A stretch of DNA of 64,000 bases. Source: Planctomycetaceae bacterium (GTDB lineage: Bacteria > Planctomycetota > Planctomycetia > Pirellulales > UBA1268). Positions 37,460 through 45,183 of this stretch are shown here, piece by piece. The notes beneath the pieces are model-generated. The model saw only the letters and a list, made by a program, of their open reading frames with translations, had not been told where the DNA came from and searched no databases. Location of the stretch: contig JAJTED010000003.1 in NCBI GenBank assembly GCA_021300535.1, positions 1 to 64,000 on the forward strand, given 5' to 3'. How positions within the stretch are numbered: position 1 is the stretch's first letter; the number at the start of each line of letters is the position of its first letter. The position numbers were made by a program, and so were the translations under genes.

Positions 37460-38977
37460 ATGCAGAGACTCATCTCGGTCGCCCTCGCCGCTGTGCTCAT
37501 GCACGCTGGGTCGGCCTCCGCGCAGGTCGCCCGCTTCGAGGCCTTGAGCAATCTTCCGTTCGCGGAGAACCGGCCCACAGCGGAGAGCGCACAGACCCTG
37601 CGCGACGAGCTGCTGTTCCAGCGGGCGACGCAGACGTATCTCTGGGCCCTGCCGTTGATCAACACACTCGGGATGAAGGTCGGCTCGGAAAAGGTCTTCG
37701 GCGCCGGTTACAACGTCCTGCCGGTCTGGAAGAAACGCCTCGACTCGAAGACCCGGATAACGACCCCCAATTCCGATGTCATCTATGCCATGGGCTACGT
37801 CGACCTCGGCAAAGATGGCCCGCTGGTGTTCGAGGCTCCGCCCAACCTGCAGGGCATCCTGCTTGATGCCTGGCAGCGGCCCATTCCGGTGGATGGCGGC
37901 AGGTTCTTCGGGGACGTCGGCCTGCCGGGCCCCGACGGCGGCAAGGGCGGGAAGTTTCTGCTGCTACCGCCCGGCTACGAAGGAGCGGTGCCGGACGATT
38001 GTTTCGTCTACCGCTCGCCGACCAACAATGTGTTCGTTTTCCTGCGCGCGTTCTATCAAGATCCGAAAAATCTGACACCGGCCGTTGCGCTCATCGAACA
38101 GTCCAAAATCTATCCGCTCAACGGCCGGGAAACCGCGCGGCCGATGCAGTTTCCCGATGCCTCCGGTGTGCCGGTCAACATGCTGCCGATCAGCGACGGC
38201 AGCGCCTTCGATGCGCTCAAGAAACTGGTGGAGAGCGAGGGCACTGCTCTTGCCGACTCCGATTCGCTCGGCATGCTGGCATCGATCGGCATCGCCAAGG
38301 GCCGGCCCTTCGAGCCCGACGCCAAGACACGGGCGATCCTCGATCACGCCGCGCGGACGGCCTACAAGATGAGCCGCGTCATCGGCTTCGAGGAGGTGAT
38401 CGCCGGCCGGTCCCTGCGGATCTATCCCGATCGCCGGTGGATCAACCCCATGGCCGACGCGACCCCCGAGAATGTCGGGGGGCCTTTCGACCTCGGCTGG
38501 CGCAGGGTGGCCGGTGGCTATCTCGATCTCGACGCCCGGATCTGGTTTTTCACCAACTACTATTCGGTCAGTCCGGGCATGCTGTCGCAGACGCCCGGCC
38601 GGGGCGCCAAATACATGATCGTCTTTGTCGACAGCGAGGGCGCAAACCTCTCGGGCGGCAGCAGCTACCGGCTCCATCTGCCGCCTGACATCCCAGCCGC
38701 CAACTTCTGGTCGGTGACGCTGTACGAGGCCGAAAACGGCTCGGGACTCGCCAACGGCCAGCCGTTCCCGTCGCTCGGTTCGCGCGACACGCCGACGCAG
38801 AACGCCGACGGCAGCACGGACCTCTATCTGGGCCCCGAGACGCCCGCAGGCAAGGAGCGGAACTGGCTCGCGACGGTGCCTGGCAAGGGATATTTCGCCG
38901 TCCTTCGGCTCTACGGGCCGACTGAAGCTGCCATCGACAAGCGTTGGAAACCCGGCGACATCGAGAAGGTGCCCTGA
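37460..38977 (+). CDS. DUF1254/DUF1214 domain-containing secreted protein
   Basis: MQRLISVALAAVLMHAGSASAQ...TQTYLWALPLINTLGMK...TPNSDVIYAMGYVDLGKDGPLVFEAPPNLQGILLDAWQRPI. Confidence 0.88.
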   Translation: MQRLISVALAAVLMHAGSASAQVARFEALSNLPFAENRPTAESAQTLRDELLFQRATQTYLWALPLINTLGMKVGSEKVFGAGYNVLPVWKKRLDSKTRITTPNSDVIYAMGYVDLGKDGPLVFEAPPNLQGILLDAWQRPIPVDGGRFFGDVGLPGPDGGKGGKFLLLPPGYEGAVPDDCFVYRSPTNNVFVFLRAFYQDPKNLTPAVALIEQSKIYPLNGRETARPMQFPDASGVPVNMLPISDGSAFDALKKLVESEGTALADSDSLGMLASIGIAKGRPFEPDAKTRAILDHAARTAYKMSRVIGFEEVIAGRSLRIYPDRRWINPMADATPENVGGPFDLGWRRVAGGYLDLDARIWFFTNYYSVSPGMLSQTPGRGAKYMIVFVDSEGANLSGGSSYRLHLPPDIPAANFWSVTLYEAENGSGLANGQPFPSLGSRDTPTQNADGSTDLYLGPETPAGKERNWLATVPGKGYFAVLRLYGPTEAAIDKRWKPGDIEKVP

Positions 38978-38979
38978 CC

Positions 38980-40362
38980 ATGACACGACTTGCATCCCGG
39001 CTCGGCCCGCTCGAACTGGAGAATGGCTATCCCACCGATGCCACCGTCGTGAAGATCTTCGACGACATCGATTACCAGAGGGCGTGCCAGGCCTACCTCT
39101 GGGCCTTGCCGCTCATGGCGATGCAGCAATGGCAGAGCGAGCACCTCGCCAGGTTCGGCGCCGGAAAGCTCGACTATGTCGACTACATCACCTTCCAGGA
39201 CAAGCTCGGCCTCCTCACGGCAAATGCCACGACGCCGTACATCATGGCGTTCCCCAACCTGCAGGAAACCGGTCCGCTGGTGTTCGAGGTTCCCGCCGGC
39301 CCCACGGCGGGCGGCTTCACCGATTTCTGGCAGCGGCCCATCACCGATTCGGGCCAAACCGGCCCCGACAAGGGCGCCGGCGGCCGGTATCTGATCCTCG
39401 GCCCCGACGACCCGGAACTGAAGCCGGAAGGGTATTACGTCTTCCGTTCGCCCACGGTGAACGTCTGGTCTGCCCACCGCGCGCTCGACCCCGATCCAGC
39501 CAAAGCCAAGCAGCTTATCGAGGGGTTGAAGATCTATCCCTTCAGCCAGCGTGAAAACCCCGCCCCAACCCGTCACGTTTCGCCGGCTGGTCGCCCGTGG
39601 AGCGGCGAACAACCGCGTGGCCTCGCCTACTGGGAAGGCCTGTCGAAGATCATCCAGGAAGAACCCGTCCATGAGCGCGACAGGATCATGATGGGGATGC
39701 TGCAGCCCTTGGGAATCGAGAAGGGCAAGCCGTTCACGCCGACTGAACGGCAGAAGGAAATCCTCATCGACGCCGCGCAGACGGGGGAGGTGATGGCCCG
39801 GGCGATCGCCTATCGAAAGCGGTTCGAAGGCGCGAAAGTCTGGCCGGGCAGGAACTGGGAGCTGTCGCTGTTGCTTGCCGAGACCAATCAGGAAGCGCCG
39901 CACCATACGCAGTTGGATGAGCGCACGAGTTGGTTTTACGAAGCGGTCGGTGTCTCCGTGGGCATGATGGGCCGCGCCGTCGGAGTCGGGCAGGTCTACC
40001 TCGAGGCCGCGAAGGACAGCCAGGGCCACTGGCTCGATGGTGCCAAGACCTATCGCCTCACGGTCCCGAAGGACGTTCCCGTAACGCAATTCTGGTCTGT
40101 CACCGTGTACGACAACGAGACCCGCTGCTTCGTGAAGTCGGGCGTTTCGCCGGATCGTTCATCGCGAGACGCCATCGTTACGAACGCCGACGGCTCCGTG
40201 GACCTCACGTTCGGCCCCGCGGTTCCCGCCGGCACGCCGGAGAGCAACTGGATCAAGACGCTCCCGGGCAAAGGCTGGTTCAGCTACTTCCGCCTCTACG
40301 GCCCGACCCAGACCTACTTCGACCGCTCCTGGGTGCTTTCGGACATCGAGGTGATCGAGTAG
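38980..40362 (+). CDS. DUF1254/DUF1214 domain-containing protein (tandem paralogue)
   Basis: ACQAYLWALPLMAMQQWQ...TTPYIMAFPNLQETGPLVFEVPAGPTAGGFTDFWQRPI...FWSVTVYDNETRCFV. Confidence 0.88.
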   Translation: MTRLASRLGPLELENGYPTDATVVKIFDDIDYQRACQAYLWALPLMAMQQWQSEHLARFGAGKLDYVDYITFQDKLGLLTANATTPYIMAFPNLQETGPLVFEVPAGPTAGGFTDFWQRPITDSGQTGPDKGAGGRYLILGPDDPELKPEGYYVFRSPTVNVWSAHRALDPDPAKAKQLIEGLKIYPFSQRENPAPTRHVSPAGRPWSGEQPRGLAYWEGLSKIIQEEPVHERDRIMMGMLQPLGIEKGKPFTPTERQKEILIDAAQTGEVMARAIAYRKRFEGAKVWPGRNWELSLLLAETNQEAPHHTQLDERTSWFYEAVGVSVGMMGRAVGVGQVYLEAAKDSQGHWLDGAKTYRLTVPKDVPVTQFWSVTVYDNETRCFVKSGVSPDRSSRDAIVTNADGSVDLTFGPAVPAGTPESNWIKTLPGKGWFSYFRLYGPTQTYFDRSWVLSDIEVIE

Positions 40363-40413
40363 TCCGGAATGGCCGCGGCGGGCTCGTAGGGCCACTTTCA
40401 AAAAGAGCCAAAG

Positions 40414-40498
40414 CTCCCCGAGTAGGATTCGTAACAACCGCCGCTTTCTTCGCGAAAAACTGGGTGTCGGTAAGAAAGCGACTCAAAAAACGACTCAC
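40414..40498 (+). repeat. tRNA-Asn-tag element, type I (tag 40414-40431, direct repeat 40478-40498)
   Basis: ctccccgagtaggattcg 18/18; gcgactcaaaaaacgactcac 64 bp downstream. Confidence 0.93.
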
Positions 40499-40650
40499 TC
40501 CCCAATCCGCATGATCCCGCAGGAGGTCGCACCGGGCCCCCGAGCGGTGTTCGGCAAAGGGCCGCGGCAGCGAACCCGCCTGCCCGGCACCCGCTGAGCA
40601 ATCAGGCCACGGCGGGGAGGGCCTCCGAAACCGCGGTCATGTACACTTGA

Positions 40651-40887
40651 ATGATGCCGAAGATTTTCGAACAAGATGGCTATTCGTTTTTCTTCTACAG
40701 CAATGACCATGCCCCCATCCACGTCCATGTTCGCAGGGGCGGGGGCGAAGCGGTGTTCGTTGTCGAACCGGAAGTAGAACTGCGTGAATCAGTCGGGTTC
40801 AATGTAAGAGAACTTTCGCGAGCGGAGGACCTCATCGATGACCACCTCGAACTCATCAAACAAAAATGGGCCGAGCACCTTGGCTGA
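40651..40887 (+). CDS. DUF4160 domain-containing protein
   Basis: MPKIFEQDGYSFFFYSNDHAPIHVHVRRGGGEAVFVVEPEVELRESVGFNVRELSRAEDLIDDHLELIKQKWAEHLG. Confidence 0.9.
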   Translation: MMPKIFEQDGYSFFFYSNDHAPIHVHVRRGGGEAVFVVEPEVELRESVGFNVRELSRAEDLIDDHLELIKQKWAEHLG

Positions 40888-41107
40888 CCGTGCCCTGAAG
40901 GCATGGCATGAGCGAGGAATGATCTTTATCAGGTTCGCCAGCGGCCATGAGGTGAGTTTTCCCACCAAGGGCAACCCGCGGCTGGAATCCGCTGCCGAGG
41001 AAGATGTGGGCCGTATCGAAATCTCTCCATTTGGGCTGCACTGGCCGACGCTCGACGAAGACCTGTCGTTCACGGGAATCTTGGAGGGGCGTTGCGGTCA
41101 ACGGTGA
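40838..41107 (+). CDS. DUF2442 domain-containing protein
   Basis: MIFIRFASGHEVSFPTKGNPRLESAAEEDVGRIEISPFGLHWPTLDEDLSFTGILEGRCGQR; overlaps DUF4160 gene. Confidence 0.88.
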   Translation: MTTSNSSNKNGPSTLADRALKAWHERGMIFIRFASGHEVSFPTKGNPRLESAAEEDVGRIEISPFGLHWPTLDEDLSFTGILEGRCGQR

Positions 41108-41358
41108 CCGTGCGGTTCATGTGAGGCAGCAGACTTTGGGTCCGCGCAGCCAGCCATAAGTGTTACGCGGTTCCGTAGAAACACGAGTGAGCGAGAGACA
41201 CACTGCACGAAATGCTCTCGTGGCTTGCGGATCGCGGGCTTGATGGGCCTCCGCATCAACAAAATGGCTTCCCCATCAAAAGACCAAGCCGCAGAACGAC
41301 TTGCGTCACTCTGCGGCTCCGTGCGATCTCGTGCGGCCACTTTCAAAAAGAGCCAAAA

Positions 41359-41444
41359 CTCCCCGAGTAGGATTGCGCACAATCGCGTTTTCCCGCCAGA
41401 AAAACAGGGCTTGCCGAGTCAAAGCGACGCAGAATCCGACGCAG
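41359..41444 (+). repeat. tRNA-Asn-tag element, type II (tag 41359-41376, direct repeat 41424-41444)
   Basis: ctccccgagtaggattgc; gcgacgcagaatccgacgcag 65 bp downstream. Confidence 0.92.
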
Positions 41445-41527
41445 CGTGAACTTCGCACGGAGCCGCAGGAGGTCACACGCGGGTGGCGGTAGAATGAGTT
41501 CATCATCTGATCGTCAGGGAAACTGCC

Positions 41528-41845
41528 GTGAGAGCGTCCCGGATACTCGCTGAACTCAAGGAACGGCTTTCGGAGGCCTACGGCGAACGGCTGCACGCGG
41601 TTGTCCTCTTCGGTTCTGAAGCCCGAGGAGATGCCAGGCCGGATAGCGACATCGACGTCGTGGCCGTTCTCGATAAATTGGCCGGCGACTACGGCGATGA
41701 ACTGGAGAGAGGACTAGCAGCGGTGTATCCGGTTGCCCTACGAATCGGTCGTCGCGTCAGCGTGAAACCCCTGGCACGCGATGAGTATGAACAGGGCGAC
41801 AGCCCGCTGCTTCGCGAGGTGCGTCGCTCGGGTGTTGCGGCATGA
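41528..41845 (+). CDS. MNT-domain nucleotidyltransferase (antitoxin of HEPN/MNT pair)
   Basis: VVLFGSEARGDARPDSDIDVVAVLDK; overlaps HEPN start. Confidence 0.9.
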   Translation: MRASRILAELKERLSEAYGERLHAVVLFGSEARGDARPDSDIDVVAVLDKLAGDYGDELERGLAAVYPVALRIGRRVSVKPLARDEYEQGDSPLLREVRRSGVAA

Positions 41846-42225
41846 AGGAGTTCATCCGCAGTCAATGGATGAAGGCGATGCGTTCGCTTGCTGCCGCCGA
41901 GGCAACTCTCGACACCGACCCAGACTCAGCGGCATCACGAGCGTACTATGCCGCGTTTCACGGGGTAACCGCAACGCTCGCGGGGCGAGGCATGGAATTC
42001 ACGAAGCACACGGCGGTGCGGGCGGCCCTCCATCGGGATCTCATTCAGTCCGGTGCGCTCTCTGCGCATCTCGGTCGTGATTACGACTTCCTGCTCGATC
42101 TTCGCGAGACCGCCGACTACGGCGGCGTCGCCGAGGCGTCCCTCGCGAGTGCGACGAAGGCGATCGAGAAGGCGCGGGCGATCCTGGCCGCGCTCCAGCC
42201 TCTGTTGCCGGATGGCGCTGTCTGA
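41842..42225 (+). CDS. HEPN-domain protein (toxin of HEPN/MNT pair)
   Basis: MKEFIRSQWMKAMRSLAAAEATLDTDPDSAASRAYYAAFHGVTATLAGRGMEFTKHTAVRAALHRDL... Confidence 0.9.
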   Translation: MKEFIRSQWMKAMRSLAAAEATLDTDPDSAASRAYYAAFHGVTATLAGRGMEFTKHTAVRAALHRDLIQSGALSAHLGRDYDFLLDLRETADYGGVAEASLASATKAIEKARAILAALQPLLPDGAV

Positions 42226-42280
42226 AAGATGCCGCCTGGTGCGGCCCTAGGCGAGCGGGTGCGGCACGCTGCGAAGAAAG

Positions 42281-42364
42281 CTCCCCGAGTAGGAACAGTG
42301 CGAATCGTTGTTTTCGCGGAGAATACGGCAAAGCCGGCTTGGACGTGACGTAAAAAGCGACGTA
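42281..42364 (+). repeat. tRNA-Asn-tag element, type III (tag core 42281-42294, direct repeat 42345-42364)
   Basis: ctccccgagtagga exact; gtgacgtaaaaagcgacgta 64 bp downstream. Confidence 0.9.
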
Positions 42365-42565
42365 GGCCCGGAGTGCGCAGGGAACGGCACTACCCGGCAG
42401 GGAGCACCTTGGGGCTCGGTACCGCCTACGTCACGGGAACCTAGTCAGCGCGTGTACTCATCCAGAAGAACCCCTATCCGATGGGCCGAGGACGATGCGT
42501 TTTCGGGAATCGCCAGCCCGTGGGCCGGCAACGACCGCGTCGTCCCGGGCTATTCCCGGGCTATC

Positions 42566-43993
42566 ATGAGCGATATGCCACCCCTGGAATACTTTCCCGT
42601 CATCGACGTCGGCCCGCTCATGAAGGGGCTCGTGATCGGCGGCCTGGGCATCTTCCACGTCTTTCTCGCCCAGTTCGCCATCGGCGGGGGCATGCTGCTC
42701 TGCTACCTGCAGTGGCTCCACATGCGGGGTGCTTGCCGGCTGGCCCGCCGATTCGCCGACGACTACTTCAAGGTGCTCGTGCTCGTGAGCTTCGTGCTCG
42801 GCGCCGTTACGGGCGTGGCGATGTGGTTTACGAGCATTCAGGTCAGCCCCCGCACGATCGCCACGATGGTGCGGGAGTTCCACTGGGTGTGGGCCACCGA
42901 GTGGACGTTCTTCTGCCTGGAGGTCGTGGCCGGGTATCTCTTCTACCGCTACGGGCCGCGGCTCACCGACCCGGCGCGGCTGCAGCTGCTCCTGCTCTAC
43001 TCGGGCGCCTCGTGGATGAGCCTGTTCTGGATCAACGGGATCCTGTCCTGGCAGCTGACCCCCGGCGGCTGGCTGGAATCGCACGACGTGTGGGCCGGGT
43101 TTTTCAATCCTGGATTCCTGCCCTCGCTCATTTTTCGCACGATCTCCGCGGCGGCGATCGCGGCGCTGGCAGCCTGCGTGCTCGTCAACGCGGTGGGGGG
43201 GTTTTCCCGCGAGGAGCGGCACGAGCTGGTGGCCGTGTGTGCCCGGCCGCTGGTCGCCATGCTGGCGATGCCGTTGGTGGGGGCCTGGTATCTGGCGACC
43301 ATGCCCGCCGACAGCCGCGGCTGGACGACGGGCGGCAGCGTGCCGATGACGCTGTTTCTCACGATGGCCGTGGGTAGTTCGACGCTTGTCGGCCTGTACG
43401 CGGTCGTGGCCATCCTGCGCCAGCGGTTGTGCGTCAACGGCGCCACCGCCACGCTGCTGCTGGCCCTGGCGTTCGCCGCCACGGCCGGGGGCGAGTTCGT
43501 GCGCGAAGGCGTGCGGAAGCCGTTCACGATTCGTGAGTATCTCTACTCCAACTCGATCGCCCGCGACGGGATCGGGCAGCTCCGGCAGAGGGGCTGTGCC
43601 ACCGACGACCCCTATCCGCTGCGGGATGCGGCGGCGTATCCCAACGCCCAGCTCGCCCTCGGCGCGAAGGTGTTTCGGGTCCAGTGCTCCGTGTGCCATA
43701 CGCTCGAGGGCATGAACGCCGTGTGCGAGCTGGCGGCGACCTGGTCGATCGACCAGCGGCGGCTCAACATCGCGCAGCTCCAGCGGACGAAGCCCTTCAT
43801 GCCGCCCTTCGCCGGCACGCCGGCGGAGGTCGAGGCGGTCGTGCAACTGATCGGCTGGATCCGGGCCGGCAGGCCTCCGGACTGGGAGGAGGCGCACGAT
43901 GCCGCGGTGCTCGCGCAGATCGGTCGCTGGCTCGACGAGGCGGGCACGGGCCCTGGTGACGCGCGACTTGCCGCAACGGGGCCACTGCGATGA
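42566..43993 (+). CDS. Cytochrome bd-type oxidase subunit I-like membrane protein with C-terminal cytochrome c (CxxCH) domain
   Basis: IFHVFLAQFAIGGGMLLCYLQW...FHWVWATEWTFFCLEVVAGYLFYRYG...VFRVQCSVCHTLEGMN...MPPFAGTPAEVEAVVQLIGWI. Confidence 0.75.
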   Translation: MSDMPPLEYFPVIDVGPLMKGLVIGGLGIFHVFLAQFAIGGGMLLCYLQWLHMRGACRLARRFADDYFKVLVLVSFVLGAVTGVAMWFTSIQVSPRTIATMVREFHWVWATEWTFFCLEVVAGYLFYRYGPRLTDPARLQLLLLYSGASWMSLFWINGILSWQLTPGGWLESHDVWAGFFNPGFLPSLIFRTISAAAIAALAACVLVNAVGGFSREERHELVAVCARPLVAMLAMPLVGAWYLATMPADSRGWTTGGSVPMTLFLTMAVGSSTLVGLYAVVAILRQRLCVNGATATLLLALAFAATAGGEFVREGVRKPFTIREYLYSNSIARDGIGQLRQRGCATDDPYPLRDAAAYPNAQLALGAKVFRVQCSVCHTLEGMNAVCELAATWSIDQRRLNIAQLQRTKPFMPPFAGTPAEVEAVVQLIGWIRAGRPPDWEEAHDAAVLAQIGRWLDEAGTGPGDARLAATGPLR

Positions 43994-45123
43994 ACGCGGC
44001 CCTTCCCTTCGGCCTGCCCGGTGCCACCGCCTTCTATCTCGCGCTCTACCTGGCGACCTTCGTGGTGCACATGGTGTTCATGCACTACGTGCTGGCCGGA
44101 GCGACGTATCTCGCCTGCGGGCGGTTGCTGGGAAAAGCCCGCTGTGCGGCCTGTGAGTGGCAGGGGATCCTGCTCGACTGGCTGCCGTTTGCCACGGGGC
44201 TGGCCATCACGGCCGGAGTGGCACCGCTGTTGTTCGTCCAGATGCTCTACGGCCGGGAGTTCGCCACGGCCAATCTGCTGCTTTCGCATCGCTGGATGGC
44301 GATCCTGCCGGTGCTGATTGTCTGCTTCTACCTGCTCTACCTGCAAAAATCGGCCTGGATCAGCAGGCGCCAGTGGGTCTGGCGGCCGCTCGTCTCCGTC
44401 GCCGTTTGCGCAGGATTCCTGTTCATCGCCCTGAGCTGGACGGAGAATCACCTGCTCATGCTCGACCAGGCGGCGTGGCCGCGGCTGTATGAATCCGGAG
44501 GCCTGCGGTACGAATCCGCCGGCCTCCTGCCGCGGCTGGCCGCCTGGTTTTTCCTGGCATTTCCAAGCCTGGCGATCGAGCTGGCATGGCAGGGCAGGCT
44601 CACCGGCGTCGGCACCCACGCCGTCCCGCAGCCCACCGCGGCGGTGGCGGGGCTGTCGCCGGTGAGACGGCTGGCCCTGACGGCCGGTGCCGGGTTGGTC
44701 GGTTGCGTGACCGCTGCGGTGCTCTACTGGTCGACGCTTTCGGCTGCCGTCCGGGCCGCCGTGGCGGGGCCACTGGCCGGTCCGTGGCTGGCCATCCTCG
44801 GCGGGGCGGTGGCCGTGCAGGCAGCAGTCTGGTTCATTGCGGCGATCCGTGGCCGGCTGTCGTGGCCCCTGCTGGTCGCGGCGACCGCCGGCTGGATCGT
44901 CGGCCTCGTCGCCGTCGCGGTCGTTCGCGAAGCGATCCGCCTCACTGCCGTCGATCTTGCCGCGTCGGCCGCATCCCATGCCGCGGCGCTCCGGATCGGG
45001 GGATTGCCGGTATTCCTGGTGTTTGCGGTGCTCAACGCCGCAGCCATCATCTGGTGCATCTATCTCGTCCGCATGACGACACACTCGCCAATGAAGGACA
45101 AGGTCATCGATCGAGGCGGGTAG
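43990..45123 (+). CDS. Polytopic membrane protein, partner subunit of the preceding cytochrome
   Basis: 377 aa, many TM helices; ATG overlaps the upstream stop. Confidence 0.65.
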   Translation: MNAALPFGLPGATAFYLALYLATFVVHMVFMHYVLAGATYLACGRLLGKARCAACEWQGILLDWLPFATGLAITAGVAPLLFVQMLYGREFATANLLLSHRWMAILPVLIVCFYLLYLQKSAWISRRQWVWRPLVSVAVCAGFLFIALSWTENHLLMLDQAAWPRLYESGGLRYESAGLLPRLAAWFFLAFPSLAIELAWQGRLTGVGTHAVPQPTAAVAGLSPVRRLALTAGAGLVGCVTAAVLYWSTLSAAVRAAVAGPLAGPWLAILGGAVAVQAAVWFIAAIRGRLSWPLLVAATAGWIVGLVAVAVVREAIRLTAVDLAASAASHAAALRIGGLPVFLVFAVLNAAAIIWCIYLVRMTTHSPMKDKVIDRGG

Positions 45124-45183
45124 TCGGGACGAAGGCACCTCGCGACGAAACGCCGCGGAGCATGCGAACGTCCCGCACGGGAT

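Noticed and set aside
27049-42281. Integron cassette array with attC sites
   Set aside because: No intI gene, no GTTRRRY core sites, and the recurring sequence matches a tRNA 3' end rather than attC palindromes; tRNA-targeting tyrosine recombination fits better.
27049-42298. The tags as additional tRNA genes
   Set aside because: Only 14-18 nt of the acceptor/T-arm end is present; no anticodon arm or D arm follows in any copy except 51826-51897.
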